Part shown: positions 44,055-53,458 of the stretch, one piece after another
Position numbering within the stretch: the first letter of the stretch is position 1
How the letters are laid out: every line of letters starts with the position of its first letter
Assembly: GCA_963777915.1 (NCBI GenBank)
Contig: CAVZSH010000005.1
Span: forward strand, 124,001-188,000
Reading direction: 5' to 3'
Length of the DNA: 64,000 nucleotides
Source: CAVUPF01 sp963777915
Lineage (GTDB): Bacteria > Actinomycetota > Thermoleophilia > Solirubrobacterales > 70-9
Program-made: the position numbers and the translations under genes
The notes under the pieces: model-generated
Databases searched by the model: none
The model's input: the letters and a program-made list of their open reading frames with translations, nothing else
Told to the model about the DNA's origin: nothing

Positions 44055-44184
44055 CCCCTCCAATCTAGCGCTGGCCAAATGAGGGCTCACTATTCGTCTC
44101 CCCCTCTCGCCAAAACTTGGGCACAGTTTCTACAGCGCTGAGCTGCGCGCAGCCCCCTCCCGAGGAAAGGTCTACCTTCCTTTA

Positions 44185-45591
44185 GTGACTGACGAGCGAC
44201 TCCTCTCCCAGAGCGCGCCGGCGATCGATGCCGTCCTCGCGAAGCTTGACCCGGAGGATCGCGAGATCGTCGCGAAGGCGCTGGCCGAGGCCGAGCGGAC
44301 TGAGGCCCAGCTGCGCTACCTCGCCGACCACGACGCGCTGACCGGCCTGCTCGACCGCCGCCGCTTTCGCGCCGAACTGGACCAGTACGTCTCCTTCACC
44401 GCCCGCTACGGCGGCCAGGGGGCGGTGATGATCATCGACATCGACGGCCTCAAGGCGGTCAACGACGCCCACGGCCACCACGCCGGCGACCTCCTGATCC
44501 GTCGCGTCGCCGCGACCATGCGCGAGCGGGTGCGCGCCACCGACATCGTCGCCCGCCTCTCCGGCGATGAGTTCGCCGTGCTGATCCCCCAGACCGACAC
44601 CGCAGGGGCGCTGCAGCTGGGCGAGGACCTGCGCGCCCAGGTCGCCGAGTCCTCGGCTGAGAGCCCCGCCGCGACGATCAGCGTCGGGGTCACGATGTTC
44701 GGCGGCAAGCGCGAGATCGGCCCGGAGGCGGTCCTCGTCGCCGCCGACCAGGCGATGTACCGGGCCAAGGAGGAGGGGCGAGACCAGATTGCCCTCTTCC
44801 AGGATCCCAGCGAGTCCCAGCGCCGCGCCCGCCGCGCCCAGACCACCTCGGCGAGGATCCGCGACGCGTTAACCCAGGATCGCCTCAGCCTGCACACCCA
44901 GCCGATCCGCAGCCTTGCCGTGGGAGCGGCAGATATCGAGCGCTACGAGCTGTTGTTGCGGATGACCGGCGAAGGCGGCGAGCTGCTGCCGGCAGCCTCC
45001 TTCATCGAGATTGCCGAGCGCTCGGGCATGGTCCAGGAGCTGGACCGCTGGGTCGTCGCCCGCGCGCTTGAGCTCTTGGCCGAGCGTGAGAAGGCGGGCC
45101 GGCCGGTCGCCCTGCACGTCAACCTCTCCGGCGCCTCGGTCACCGACATCTCGGTGCTCGAGTTCATCGAACGGCGGCTCGACGAAGCGGACGCCGACCC
45201 CGCGCACTGCACCTTCGAGATCACCGAGACCGCCAAGGTCAGCGACTACCAGGCGGCGGCCGGCTTTGCCGACCGGCTCACCGAGTTCGGCTGTCAGGTG
45301 GCGATCGACGATTACGGCGCGGGCTACGGCCCCTTCAACTACCTGAGGAAAGTGCCTTTCGACCTGATCAAGATCGACGGCACTTTCGTCCGCGACATGC
45401 CCAATAACGACGCCGACCAGCTCACCGTGCAGGCGATCGTCCAGATCGCCCGCGGGCTCGGCAAGACGACGATCGCCGAGTACGTGCAGGACGACGCCAC
45501 CACCAAGCTCCTACGCGAGTTCGGCGTCGACATGGCCCAGGGCTATCACCTCGGCCGCCCGGTTGACGCCGTCGAGGCGCTCGCCGCCTGA
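44185..45591 (+). CDS. GGDEF-EAL cyclic-di-GMP signalling protein
   Basis: The 468-residue protein from GTG 44185 has a short N-terminal helix, then a diguanylate cyclase domain (ADHDALTGLLDRRRF, IDIDGLKAVNDAHGHHAGD and the active-site LSGDEFAVLIPQ). An EAL domain follows (ERYELLLRMTGEGG, ALHVNLSGASV, CTFEITETAK, VAIDDYGAGYGPFNYLRKVP, FDLIKIDGTFV). GGDEF is SGDEF, a variant often still active. EAL reads ELL with the metal-binding Glu, Asn, Glu and DD retained, but AEYVQ replaces AEGVE. It may make or break c-di-GMP. No membrane or sensor domain is present, so it is probably cytoplasmic. Confidence 0.9.
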   Translation: MTDERLLSQSAPAIDAVLAKLDPEDREIVAKALAEAERTEAQLRYLADHDALTGLLDRRRFRAELDQYVSFTARYGGQGAVMIIDIDGLKAVNDAHGHHAGDLLIRRVAATMRERVRATDIVARLSGDEFAVLIPQTDTAGALQLGEDLRAQVAESSAESPAATISVGVTMFGGKREIGPEAVLVAADQAMYRAKEEGRDQIALFQDPSESQRRARRAQTTSARIRDALTQDRLSLHTQPIRSLAVGAADIERYELLLRMTGEGGELLPAASFIEIAERSGMVQELDRWVVARALELLAEREKAGRPVALHVNLSGASVTDISVLEFIERRLDEADADPAHCTFEITETAKVSDYQAAAGFADRLTEFGCQVAIDDYGAGYGPFNYLRKVPFDLIKIDGTFVRDMPNNDADQLTVQAIVQIARGLGKTTIAEYVQDDATTKLLREFGVDMAQGYHLGRPVDAVEALAA

Positions 45592-45642
45592 GCAGCGCCA
45601 GCGGGCTCGCGTCGCCCCCAGCTTCAACTCCCTCGCCTTCGC

Positions 45643-46668
45643 CTACCTCCGGTAGATCACGACGCGCTCGGGCCGCGCCCTGGTCGGCGCCACGTAGGCA
45701 TTGCCGCGGAAGCGGACCAGCACCCGCAGCCGGACTCGGTGCCTTCCCTGCAGCCCGGGCAGGGCGCGCAGCACGCTTTTTGCCTGGAACCTGCAGTCCG
45801 GTTGAATCGGGACCAGCCTGAGCGCCATCCGGTGTCGGTGTCTCAAAAAGGTGACCGCGGCGCTTCCCGAACACCGCACGGAGGCCGGTAGCGACGCCGC
45901 GCCGAGCAGGCGCCCGGTGGTCGTGAAGGCGTAGGGCCTGCGCCCCTCCCTGCGCGGCGTGGTCCTCGCTCGCACGCGGAGGACCCGTCGGCGCAGGGGC
46001 AGGGTGACGAACGTGGCGTCGTTGCCGTAGGAGGCGATGCCCCCGTGCAGGGCGACGATCCGGTAGTGAAATGCGGTTCCCGGCGAGAGCCCCTCGATCG
46101 GCTGGGCGACCGCCACCGGCAGGCTGCCGGCCGGCAGGGCGACGCCGAAGGTCTCGGTGCCGTAGGAGCTGGTCAGCCCGTACTGGAACATGTAGGTGGT
46201 CGCCGCGTCGTTTGGGTCGACGACGCCGGTCATCGTTGCGCTCCGCAGGCCGATCCCCGAGGCCGGTCCGGTGGCAACTCCGGGCGGTGGGTGTCCCTTG
46301 GTCGTGAAGCTGCGATCGGCGCCGCTCGTGCCGCCGAGCTTGTTGGATGCGGCCACCCGGTAGTGGTAGGTGGTGCCAGGGAGCAAGCCGCCGATCGTCG
46401 CCTCGACCGGGCTGACATTGGTGCCGCTGCCGGCGGACCTGAGGCGGCTGGCGGCGCCATAGCTGCTCGTCAGCCCCCATTCGAAGCGGTAGTGGGTTGC
46501 GGCGCCGTTGGGGTTGACCGTTCCGTGCAGGATGGCCGAAGACGAGGTGACAGAGGACGCGGCGTCGGTGACAAGAGCCGGGGAGGATGCGGCGTCAGCC
46601 ACGCCGTTGGGCAGCGCCGCGGTCGCGGCTGCGATCAAGATGATCAGCAGCTTCGCTTTGGGGTTCAT
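45643..46668 (-). CDS. Secreted protein with two fibronectin III-like repeats
   Basis: The start is ATG 46668 behind CAAGGAGG. The signal peptide is NPKAKLLIILIAAATAALPN, followed by two homologous ~95-residue modules. The first has SSSAILHGTVNPNGAATHYR, FEWGLTSSYG and GTTYHYRVAASNKLG; the second has LRSATMTGVVDPNDAATTYM, FQYGLTSSYG and GTAFHYRIVALHGG. A basic C-terminal region (LRRRVLRVRARTTPRREGRR) and beta-strands end the protein. The modules are the Fn3-like units common in secreted actinobacterial proteins, used for polysaccharide or protein contacts. A single-module relative is encoded at 56594-57439. Function unknown. Confidence 0.78.
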   Translation of the reverse strand: MNPKAKLLIILIAAATAALPNGVADAASSPALVTDAASSVTSSSAILHGTVNPNGAATHYRFEWGLTSSYGAASRLRSAGSGTNVSPVEATIGGLLPGTTYHYRVAASNKLGGTSGADRSFTTKGHPPPGVATGPASGIGLRSATMTGVVDPNDAATTYMFQYGLTSSYGTETFGVALPAGSLPVAVAQPIEGLSPGTAFHYRIVALHGGIASYGNDATFVTLPLRRRVLRVRARTTPRREGRRPYAFTTTGRLLGAASLPASVRCSGSAAVTFLRHRHRMALRLVPIQPDCRFQAKSVLRALPGLQGRHRVRLRVLVRFRGNAYVAPTRARPERVVIYRR

Positions 46669-46836
46669 GGCGCCTCCTTGAGCGTCTCGGCGCGACCCTA
46701 CTCCGCTCCGCGCCTGCACCGGTATGTACTCACTTTTCAACCGATTCAGCGCTAAAAAGTTGCGCTCTTCTGTCCGGACTCAGACCGGCCATCCCGAACC
46801 GGGACGCCGCAGCGAGGCGCGGCGTGCTCGTGAGGC

Positions 46837-47874
46837 CTACCCGCCGAAGTGACTTGAGCCGTGACCGTGGCTGAAGCCCGGGCCCCCCTCACCATGCTGC
46901 GCGGCAGGTCCGTTCGCATAACCATGGCCAGCGCCATAGCCCGAGCCAGCCCCCCCGTATTGGGCTGCAGGGTCGCCGCCGTGGCCGTGACTGTCGCCGC
47001 AGCCCGAGCCCGCCGCCTCATTTGGAGTTCCAGAGACGGTTGCGTCGGAGCCGCTGCTGCCCTGATGCGGTGAGCTGTGCGCGACGATCGAGCCATGAAA
47101 TCCCTGGCCGTCATCGCGCCCCCTCGAGGAGCCGAACCCGGCCCCCGAGCCGCCCCGATCGCCGCCATCGCCACTGGTCGAGTGAGCCGTCGCGGTCACC
47201 TTGGCAGATGGCGCAAACGTGGTGGGCGCCGGGCTCGGATCGGTTGACGTCGTGGGCGGCGTGGAGGGGGAAGGGGCAGCGCCCTGTCCCGAGGGAGGCC
47301 CGCCACCTTTGCCCCGCCGCGACGGCACGGGAAGGCTCTTTGAGCCACTGAGGCGCGGGTGAGCCGATCCATTTTGGAGCGGGCGCGTTACGAGGACCGC
47401 GCGGGCTCGCGGCAGCAGTGGGGCGGCGCCGAGAAGCGTCTGAGCACCGGACCCGGCGCCTTGCCCGGGGGACGGTGAGGCCGCGGCGATCGCAGCGCTC
47501 TTGACAGCGATGTGTTCGGAGGGGAGGCCGGGGATCGGGCCGTCGGTGATGTTGGGCCAACCCAGGTGGGCGATGAAGGCGATCAACCCAAGCCCGATCG
47601 CCGCCGTCAGCCCCAGCAGGATGAACGAGGCGTTTCGCGCCCTCTCCAGCAGACCGTCGCCGCCGCCGCCGGATCTGACGGCGAGTTGCGACAGCTTTTG
47701 CCTGAGCCCGGAGATCACCCCTACGGTTATCGTCCGAAGTCCGGCGAAAGTCAAGCGCCCGGGCGAGAGCTCCTCACTTTTCGCTAGGGGATTCGTTGCG
47801 TCGGGCTCCCCGCCGGCCTTATGCGCAGAGTTGTGAGGCAGGCCTGCGGGGCGGGGCCGGCTGTGGGCGCTCAC
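46837..47874 (-). CDS. Membrane-anchored low-complexity protein with Gly/His-rich C-terminus
   Basis: A 345-residue protein from GTG 47874. A cytoplasmic N-terminus of ~85 residues leads to one transmembrane helix (ASFILLGLTAAIGLGLIAFI). A Pro/Ser/Thr linker follows, then a tail with tyrosine-glycine-histidine repeats (YGGAGSGYGAGHGYANGPAA, FSHGHGSSHFGG). A single-pass protein with an extracellular disordered tail is expected; the Gly/His-rich end could bind metal or surfaces. It starts 10 bp after the aminotransferase stop and may be cotranscribed. No family is recognised. Confidence 0.65.
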   Translation of the reverse strand: MSAHSRPRPAGLPHNSAHKAGGEPDATNPLAKSEELSPGRLTFAGLRTITVGVISGLRQKLSQLAVRSGGGGDGLLERARNASFILLGLTAAIGLGLIAFIAHLGWPNITDGPIPGLPSEHIAVKSAAIAAASPSPGQGAGSGAQTLLGAAPLLPRARAVLVTRPLQNGSAHPRLSGSKSLPVPSRRGKGGGPPSGQGAAPSPSTPPTTSTDPSPAPTTFAPSAKVTATAHSTSGDGGDRGGSGAGFGSSRGRDDGQGFHGSIVAHSSPHQGSSGSDATVSGTPNEAAGSGCGDSHGHGGDPAAQYGGAGSGYGAGHGYANGPAAQHGEGGPGFSHGHGSSHFGG

Positions 47875-47883
47875 GTCTCTCCC

Positions 47884-49248
47884 CTAACCCGTCGTGACGT
47901 CGCGTGCGAAGGCCTCGAAGGCGTCGAGGTAGCGCTGCAGGTCGGCCTCGGAGTGGGCGATCGAGAGCGTCCACTCCTCCTCGGTGCCCGGGGTCATGAA
48001 GATGCCGTGGTTCATGTGGTAGAGCCAGGCGAGGGTCGAGAGCTCATCGTCGACGTCGCTCAAGTAGTCGCGGTACTCATGCATCCGCCGTGCCGAGAAG
48101 ATCACGCACCCCTTGGCACCGAGGCCCTCGGTATAGGCGGGCAGGCCGTAGCGCTCGACGATCGCCTGGCAGCCCTCGAGCAGGCGACGGTTGGTCTGCT
48201 CGAAGCGCTCATAGACATCGTCGGTGAGGACTTCGGTCAGGGTGGCCTCGGCGGCCGCCATCACCAGCGGGTTGCCGTTGAAGGTGCCGTATTGCTTCAC
48301 CGTCCCGTCGGCGACCAGCGCCGCCAGCTCCTCGCTCATCCCAATCGCCCCGCCCGGATAGCCGCCGCAGCTTGCCTTGGCGAGGGTGATCATGTCGGGA
48401 GTGACGCCGAAGCGCTGGGTGGCGCCGCCGGCGGCGATCGTGCAGCCGGTCTTCACCTCGTCGAAGATCAGCTTGACGCCGTGGCGGGCGGTCAGCTCGC
48501 GGACCGCCTCCAGGTAACCGGGCCGCGGGGGAATGATGTTGATGTTCATCATCGCCGGCTCCATGATCAGCCCGGCGACCTGCTCGCCGATCTTCTCCAG
48601 CACGCTCGCCAGGGCCTCGGCGTCGTTGAAGGGGACGGCGCGGGTCAGCGCCGTCATCGCCTCCGGGACGCCGCCGCCGTAGGGGACGCTGACCGGATCG
48701 TCGCGGGCGCCGAGTGCCTCAAGCGGCGGGTAGACGGAGACCATCACCGTGTCGTGGTGGCCGTGGTAGGAGCCCTCGATCTTTAAGATCGTGTCGCGCC
48801 CGGTGGCGCCGCGGGCGAGGTGGACGGCGTCCATCGTCGCCTCGGTGCCGGAGTTGTTGAAGCGCCACTGGGGCAGGCCGAAGCGGCGGTTCAGCTCGGT
48901 GGCGACGACGATCGAGCCGTCGGTCGGTGCGGCGAAGTGGGTGCCTTCGTCGATCCGTGCCTTGACTGCAGCGCCGACCGCCTCGTTGGCGTGCCCGATG
49001 CACATCACGCCGAAGCCGTTGTGGAAGTCGACGTACTCGTTGCCGTCGACATCCCAGACGCGGCTGCCCTTGCCGCGCTCGACGTAGACGGGCCAGGGGT
49101 CATTGGACTGAAAGGAGGAGGGGACGCCGTTCGGCATCACCTTGACCGCGCGCTCATAGGTCTGCGCGGAGCGGCCTGTGTTGTTGCGAAAGCGCTCCTG
49201 CTGAGCCTCGGTCAGCGCCGCGATCTGCTTGCGATCGATCTCTTCCAC
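47884..49248 (-). CDS. Class III PLP aminotransferase (glutamate-1-semialdehyde aminomutase-like)
   Basis: With GTG 49248 the protein has 454 residues. Core motifs are MPNGVPSSFQSNDPWPVYVE, VDGNEYVDFHNGFGVMCIGH, FNNSGTEATMDAVHLARGAT, IEGSYHGHHDTVMV, KLIFDEVKTG with the cofactor-binding Asp, and ITLAKASCGGYPGGAIGMSE with the PLP lysine. KQYGTFNGNPLVMAAAEATL is close to HemL. Whether it is HemL itself or a related transaminase is undecided, since HemL is usually ~430 residues with GGGLPVGAFGG at the Lys site. The frame is open ~130 codons further upstream but that part has no conserved sequence. Confidence 0.87.
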   Translation of the reverse strand: MEEIDRKQIAALTEAQQERFRNNTGRSAQTYERAVKVMPNGVPSSFQSNDPWPVYVERGKGSRVWDVDGNEYVDFHNGFGVMCIGHANEAVGAAVKARIDEGTHFAAPTDGSIVVATELNRRFGLPQWRFNNSGTEATMDAVHLARGATGRDTILKIEGSYHGHHDTVMVSVYPPLEALGARDDPVSVPYGGGVPEAMTALTRAVPFNDAEALASVLEKIGEQVAGLIMEPAMMNINIIPPRPGYLEAVRELTARHGVKLIFDEVKTGCTIAAGGATQRFGVTPDMITLAKASCGGYPGGAIGMSEELAALVADGTVKQYGTFNGNPLVMAAAEATLTEVLTDDVYERFEQTNRRLLEGCQAIVERYGLPAYTEGLGAKGCVIFSARRMHEYRDYLSDVDDELSTLAWLYHMNHGIFMTPGTEEEWTLSIAHSEADLQRYLDAFEAFARDVTTG

Positions 49249-49477
49249 CGGCTCCAAGACTAACCGCGGCTCAGCTCGGCACCCCTGGCCTTTCTGGCGC
49301 CCCGCTTGGCGGGACGGCTTGGTCGAGCTGGGAACAGACGCTGACACAGCGGTCGATGACCAGCCGGTGATCAAGATAGCAAGCGTATTTGGCCTGTGGC
49401 CGGGTTGAGTCGCCAGGCTTGACCCGATGCGCCGGTTGGCGTAGCCGCGCCGTCCCCCGACCGCGCCGCCGCCGCGG

Positions 49478-50089
49478 CTAGCGCCGCATCCCGAAGTCGA
49501 GCGTGTAGGTGGCGGCGTCTGCGCCGCCGGCGCCAGGGAAGCCGCGCGCGACGCCGGCGCCGAAGTCGCGGTACTCGGGGTCGAGGATGTTGGCGCGATG
49601 CGGGGGGCTGTGCATCCAGGCGCGAAAGACGTCGAGCGGTGAGCCAAGGCGCCGCCCGCCGCCGCCGATGTTCTCGCCGATCAGGTAGGAGTCGGCGCCG
49701 GCCAGGTATCCCGATCTCGCGACCCGGCTGCCGAGCGTGCTGCCGTCCGGGCCGTAGTGGGAGAAGTAGCTCTCGGCGACCATGTCATAGGAGTGGCCGA
49801 TTGCTGAGTGGCGCAGATCGGCGTTGAAGTGCAGCGCCGCCAGGCCGTAGCGCTCGCGCGCCCGGTTGACCAGACACAACACCGAGGTGCGCAGATAGTG
49901 CAAGGTCGCCTTGCCCGGCGCCTTGCCCGGGCGGGGGCAGCGGGCGCCGCTCTCGGCCAGGGCGCGGCCGGCGCCGAGCGGGGTGGTGAGGAGCAGGGCC
50001 GCGGCCAGGGCGAGGACCGCAGGGCAGATAAGGCGCCTGAGAGCATTGTGTGTGTCCCTGCTCACAAGAAGGCTGGCCACTATACGCAT
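49478..50089 (-). CDS. Secreted CAP/SCP-domain protein
   Basis: From ATG 50089 the 203-residue protein has a signal peptide (RRLICPAVLALAAALLLTTP) and a CAP domain. LVNRARERYGLAALHFNADL is followed by SAIGHSYDMVAESYFSHYGP with the conserved His/Glu, IGENIGGGGRRLGS, and WMHSPPHRANILDPEYRDFG with the second His. This is the bacterial YkwD/SCP-like group found outside cells or in spore coats. The catalytic role is unclear. The upstream frame continues but lacks signal-peptide character, so this start is preferred. Confidence 0.88.
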   Translation of the reverse strand: MRIVASLLVSRDTHNALRRLICPAVLALAAALLLTTPLGAGRALAESGARCPRPGKAPGKATLHYLRTSVLCLVNRARERYGLAALHFNADLRHSAIGHSYDMVAESYFSHYGPDGSTLGSRVARSGYLAGADSYLIGENIGGGGRRLGSPLDVFRAWMHSPPHRANILDPEYRDFGAGVARGFPGAGGADAATYTLDFGMRR

Positions 50090-50331
50090 GCCCGTGGCGC
50101 GATGCGTGTCCGCCACGGTGGGATGCCGAGATGTTGGGTGGGGCCAATCCCTTCCAGTGCTGAGCCGGTCCTCACTCGAAGCTAGGCCCTCGAGTTTTCC
50201 TCGCCCGGGTGCAGTTTGGCGATGCCCCGCTGAGCAGCCTGAAGTGAGGCCGACCTGCGGTGCAGATGGGCTCCCCGGCGAAGCGGATGAACGCTTAACC
50301 TGGCACCTTCGGGTGCTCAAGGAGCACGAAG

Positions 50332-50620
50332 ATGCCAAAGATGAATACAAAGCCATTCAGCGAGCTGAGCAAGGAGGTCCGGGTTCGGGCCGGCGCAGCC
50401 GATGAGATAGACGCGCGCAAGCGCGCCATCATTGCTGCGGTTCGCCTAGCCGAGCTTCGCTCGGGATGACCCAGTCGAACGTCTCGCGTATCGAGCGGAG
50501 CGAGAACATCTACCTGAGCACGCTCGCCGACTAGGTGGGTGCCCTTGGCGGCCATATCGAGATCAACGCCGTATTCGACGACGACGTAGTCCCACTCGGC
50601 ATGGTCGAGAAGGATCGAGA
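50332..50620 (+). pseudogene. Relic of an XRE-family antitoxin/regulator
   Basis: The ORF starts MPKMNTKPFSELSKEVRVRA, continues DARKRAIIAAVRLAELRSG and hits TGA at about 50467. The next frame resumes with MTQSNVSRIERSENIYLSTL, meets a TAG where Tyr is expected (ADYVGALGGH) and goes on IEINAVFDDDVVPLGM. This is a Cro/C1 antitoxin in which the segment between two ATGACCCAG-like sequences has been lost, plus a nonsense codon. It is dead, and the toxin normally encoded next to it is not present. Confidence 0.7.
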
Positions 50621-50719
50621 CCAAGTTCCGGCCTGATTGCGGCCAGGCGGCGTCGTTGCCTCTTCCAGTTCACAGGTCGTGGGGGCATGCCGCGACCAGG
50701 CGCCTGGCTCACCGCCTGC

Positions 50720-52177
50720 TCAGGCGCCCGGCGGCCCGGATTGCAGGCGCAGCTCCGCCCGCTTGATCTTGCCGCTGGCCGTCTTTGGCAGCTCCTCGAC
50801 GAACTCGACGATGCGGGGGAACTTGTAGGGGGCGGTCTCCCGTTTGCAGTGCTCCTGCAGCTCGCGGGCAAGCTCCTGGCTCGGCTCGCGCCCCCGCGAG
50901 ACGACGATCGCGCGGACGATCGCGCCGCGCTCGGGGTCGGGGGCGCCCACCGCCGCGGCTTCGGCGACGTCGGGGTGGGAGAGAAGCGCCGACTCGACCT
51001 CGAAGGGGCCGATCCGATAGCCGGAGGAGAGGATGATGTCGTCGTCACGGCCTTCGAAGTACAGGTAGCCGTCCTCCTCGGCACGGACGAGGTCGCCGGT
51101 CGGCCACCACTCGCCCTCAAAGCGGGTGCCGTCGAGATAGCGGGAGAAGAAGGTAGGGGTGGAGGCGACGCGAAGCTGCAGCTCGCCGTCGAGGACGCGC
51201 GTCTCGATGCCAGGGAGGGGCCTACCCATCGAACCCGCCCGGACCTGCTCGCCGACCACGTTGCCTGTCACCTGGCCGGTCTCGGTCTGCCCGTAGCCGT
51301 CGGCCGGCTCCAGGCCGGTCGCCTCGGCGAAGGCGGCGATCGTCTCGGGGTCAAGCGGCTCGCCGGCGGAGACCATGCGGTGCAGGGCGGGGAGGGGGCG
51401 CAGGGCGGTCCGCCTGGCCAGCATCCGGTACTCGGTCGGTGCCTGGCAGAGCACGTTGACCCCGAGCGCCTCGGCGACGTCGAGCCGCTCGGCCGCCTCG
51501 AAGCGAGCGTCGTGGATCACCGCGGCGGCGCCGGTCAACCACGGTGCGAGGAAGACGTTGCGCGCCGACTTCGACCATCCGGTAGCCGTCGTGCACCAAA
51601 CCAGGTCCCCGGGGCGCGAGCCGAGCCAGTGCTCGGCCTGGATGCGCTGGCCGAGCAGGTAGCGGTAGGCGTGAAGGACGCCGCGCGGCTCGCCGGTGGT
51701 GCCGGAGGTGAAGACGATCAGCGCCGGGTCCTCGGCACCCATCTCCTCGATGCTGGCCGGGGTCTCCTGATCGCGGTCCTCATCGAGGACGGCTGCCAGC
51801 TCGGCCTCCGTCATCGCCGCCACGCCGCCGGGCAGCTCGCCGAGCAGCTCCCCTTCGCCAACGCACAACCGCGGCGCTGCGGCGCCGACCCGCAACTCGA
51901 GATCGCGGCGGCGCAGCTGCGTGTTGCAGGGCAGAGCGACGGCGCCCATCCGCCAGCAGGCGAGCAGGGTGAGCGCCCACTCGACCCGGCTGCCGAGCAG
52001 CGTCATCACCACGTCGCCGCGGCGAACGCCTCGGGCTGCGAAGGCGCCCGAGAGGCCGGCGGAGCGGGCGATCAGCTCGCCGAAGTGCCAGTCCTGACGG
52101 TTGCCATCGGCGTCGATCGCGACCAGGCCCAGCCTCGAGGCTGGAGCTTGCTCCATCAGGTCTTCGATCAAGTTCAC
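50720..52177 (-). CDS. Acyl-CoA synthetase (AMP-forming)
   Basis: A 485-residue ANL-superfamily enzyme from GTG 52177. P-loop-like motif ALIVFTSGTTGEPRGVLHAY, then GYGQTETGQVTGN, WPTGDLVRAEEDGYLYFEGR (A5-A7) and the adenylation Lys in PKTASGKIKRAEL are all in place. The overall style (HWLGSRPGDLVWCTTATGWS, APTEYRMLARR) is that of medium-chain acyl-CoA synthetases (MACS/AcsM-like). It activates a carboxylic acid with ATP and CoA. The gene has no close same-strand partner; the region up to 52591 is empty. Confidence 0.92.
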   Translation of the reverse strand: MNLIEDLMEQAPASRLGLVAIDADGNRQDWHFGELIARSAGLSGAFAARGVRRGDVVMTLLGSRVEWALTLLACWRMGAVALPCNTQLRRRDLELRVGAAAPRLCVGEGELLGELPGGVAAMTEAELAAVLDEDRDQETPASIEEMGAEDPALIVFTSGTTGEPRGVLHAYRYLLGQRIQAEHWLGSRPGDLVWCTTATGWSKSARNVFLAPWLTGAAAVIHDARFEAAERLDVAEALGVNVLCQAPTEYRMLARRTALRPLPALHRMVSAGEPLDPETIAAFAEATGLEPADGYGQTETGQVTGNVVGEQVRAGSMGRPLPGIETRVLDGELQLRVASTPTFFSRYLDGTRFEGEWWPTGDLVRAEEDGYLYFEGRDDDIILSSGYRIGPFEVESALLSHPDVAEAAAVGAPDPERGAIVRAIVVSRGREPSQELARELQEHCKRETAPYKFPRIVEFVEELPKTASGKIKRAELRLQSGPPGA

Positions 52178-52591
52178 GGGCGTCAGTCTGTCGCAGCTGC
52201 GTCATCCGTGACCTGACGGCTGACCAGTCGCTGCAGATCCTCGTCGAGTCGCCGCCAAACGGCCCCGGACGTTGCTCGATTGGGGAGGACCCGCACTGGG
52301 GGATGCGCGCCTGATCCGTGTTTTCGCCCTGCGCAGGGCAGGTGGGCGGGACTTGATGCCCAACGCGCAGCTGGCGGAATTAGGCCGAACCGGCGGGAGC
52401 TACTTTGTGGAGCGCTTCACTGCGCGTTGCGCAACGACCATTAGCTCAGGAGAGGCACCGGATTCCTCGAGCCGATCCACGGTCTGCTGCGTCACTTGCC
52501 GGTCCTGAACGGGCCGAATCTCGAAGGTAGGACGATTGGTGTGTTTGGCGTTGACGCTCTGCATTCCTTCCATCCTGCGCTTCCTTTCGCT
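52178..52591. other. Stretch without a convincing gene
   Basis: Frames here have no recognisable motif or ribosome binding site. The GC content falls towards 52.5 kb, where the atypical gene at 52592 begins. Nothing else is seen. Confidence 0.5.
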
Positions 52592-53326
52592 CTATGCCCA
52601 CAAGGCATCTTGGCATACCCCCAAGATGGAATTGAAGTCTTGATTCTCAAACGTAGCCTTCCTGAATTCATCGAAGTGGCCTGGCGTCAGCACGTCGATT
52701 GCCAGAACGCCCCGCACCCTGCGCCTTTTCAGCGGAGTGGCGTAGATCGCTTTGTATTTGCTTGTCCGCTTAATCTCGTCCCACTCCAAATAGAGCCGCT
52801 CCTTAGGCGGAAGGGCTTCTGTGGCCTCCTTGGTGGTCGTTAAGGGATAAAGCTCGGTCTCCAAATCAATAAGGATTTCGCACTTTTCATCCCAAGCGGC
52901 ACCGATGGCTCCTTTTTTGCGACGCCACACCACGTCTGAGGAAGCCCGACGGCGGAGCAGGAATTGCCCGGCACGAGAGAGGTGCTTCCACCTGGAGATG
53001 CCACGCACACGCCAGATATGGACGCCGATAGACCGAAGGGGGATGCGTGAACATTTGTCATCCAGGTAGGCCGCCATCTGTTGACACGCATCGTCGAGAA
53101 GGGCCCTTCGCCTACGTCGCCCAAGATCGACATTGGCAAAACTCTGGTAGGCCGCAGTAATAACCCCTGTGACAATCAGAGCGAGAACGAGCGGCTGGCC
53201 CTCGTTCCACACGGCGCCATTGGGAAACTTTGCTGCAAAAGCGATGGCCCCGAACGAAAACACCACCGAACATGCGATCCCCGCCAAGCGTGCTGCGAAA
53301 GCGATGCCTCGGAGGAATTCGACCAC
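52592..53326 (-). CDS. Two-helix membrane protein with cytoplasmic GAF-like domain
   Basis: A 244-residue protein. Two adjacent membrane helices (FAARLAGIACSVVFSFGAIA and PLVLALIVTGVITAAYQSFA) are followed by a basic stretch (LGRRRRRALLDDACQQMAAY) and a ~160-residue cytoplasmic domain. That domain ends KAIYATPLKRRRVRGVLAID with VLTPGHFDEF, reminiscent of the last strands of a GAF domain. The gene is distinctly lower in GC than its neighbours and stands alone between gene-poor stretches, both signs of recent acquisition. The role is unknown; a membrane sensor or effector is possible. Confidence 0.6.
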   Translation of the reverse strand: MVEFLRGIAFAARLAGIACSVVFSFGAIAFAAKFPNGAVWNEGQPLVLALIVTGVITAAYQSFANVDLGRRRRRALLDDACQQMAAYLDDKCSRIPLRSIGVHIWRVRGISRWKHLSRAGQFLLRRRASSDVVWRRKKGAIGAAWDEKCEILIDLETELYPLTTTKEATEALPPKERLYLEWDEIKRTSKYKAIYATPLKRRRVRGVLAIDVLTPGHFDEFRKATFENQDFNSILGVCQDALWA

Positions 53327-53458
53327 ATTGGCAAGCCTATCCTGATTAATCCCGGACTTGTACGGCTTTTGTCGCCCGATCCAGCGCTGCTGTCAAGCTC
53401 CCCGCGCTTCAGCGGTGCTGTCTTGAGCAAAGTCGTCGTTGCTGGGAGCCGGCCTCGA

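Noticed and set aside
42981..44141. Forward open frame opposite the DUF255 gene
   Set aside because: Codon-position GC pattern and conserved motifs belong to the reverse gene.
47884..49647. Extended aminotransferase start at 49647
   Set aside because: The extra ~130 residues are Ser/Arg/Pro-rich with no homology pattern; the GTG at 49248 begins just before conserved sequence.
50467..50470. In-frame TGA in the XRE relic considered as a selenocysteine codon
   Set aside because: The break coincides with an internal deletion between repeated ATGACCCAG sequences and a later TAG; it is a pseudogene, not a selenoprotein.
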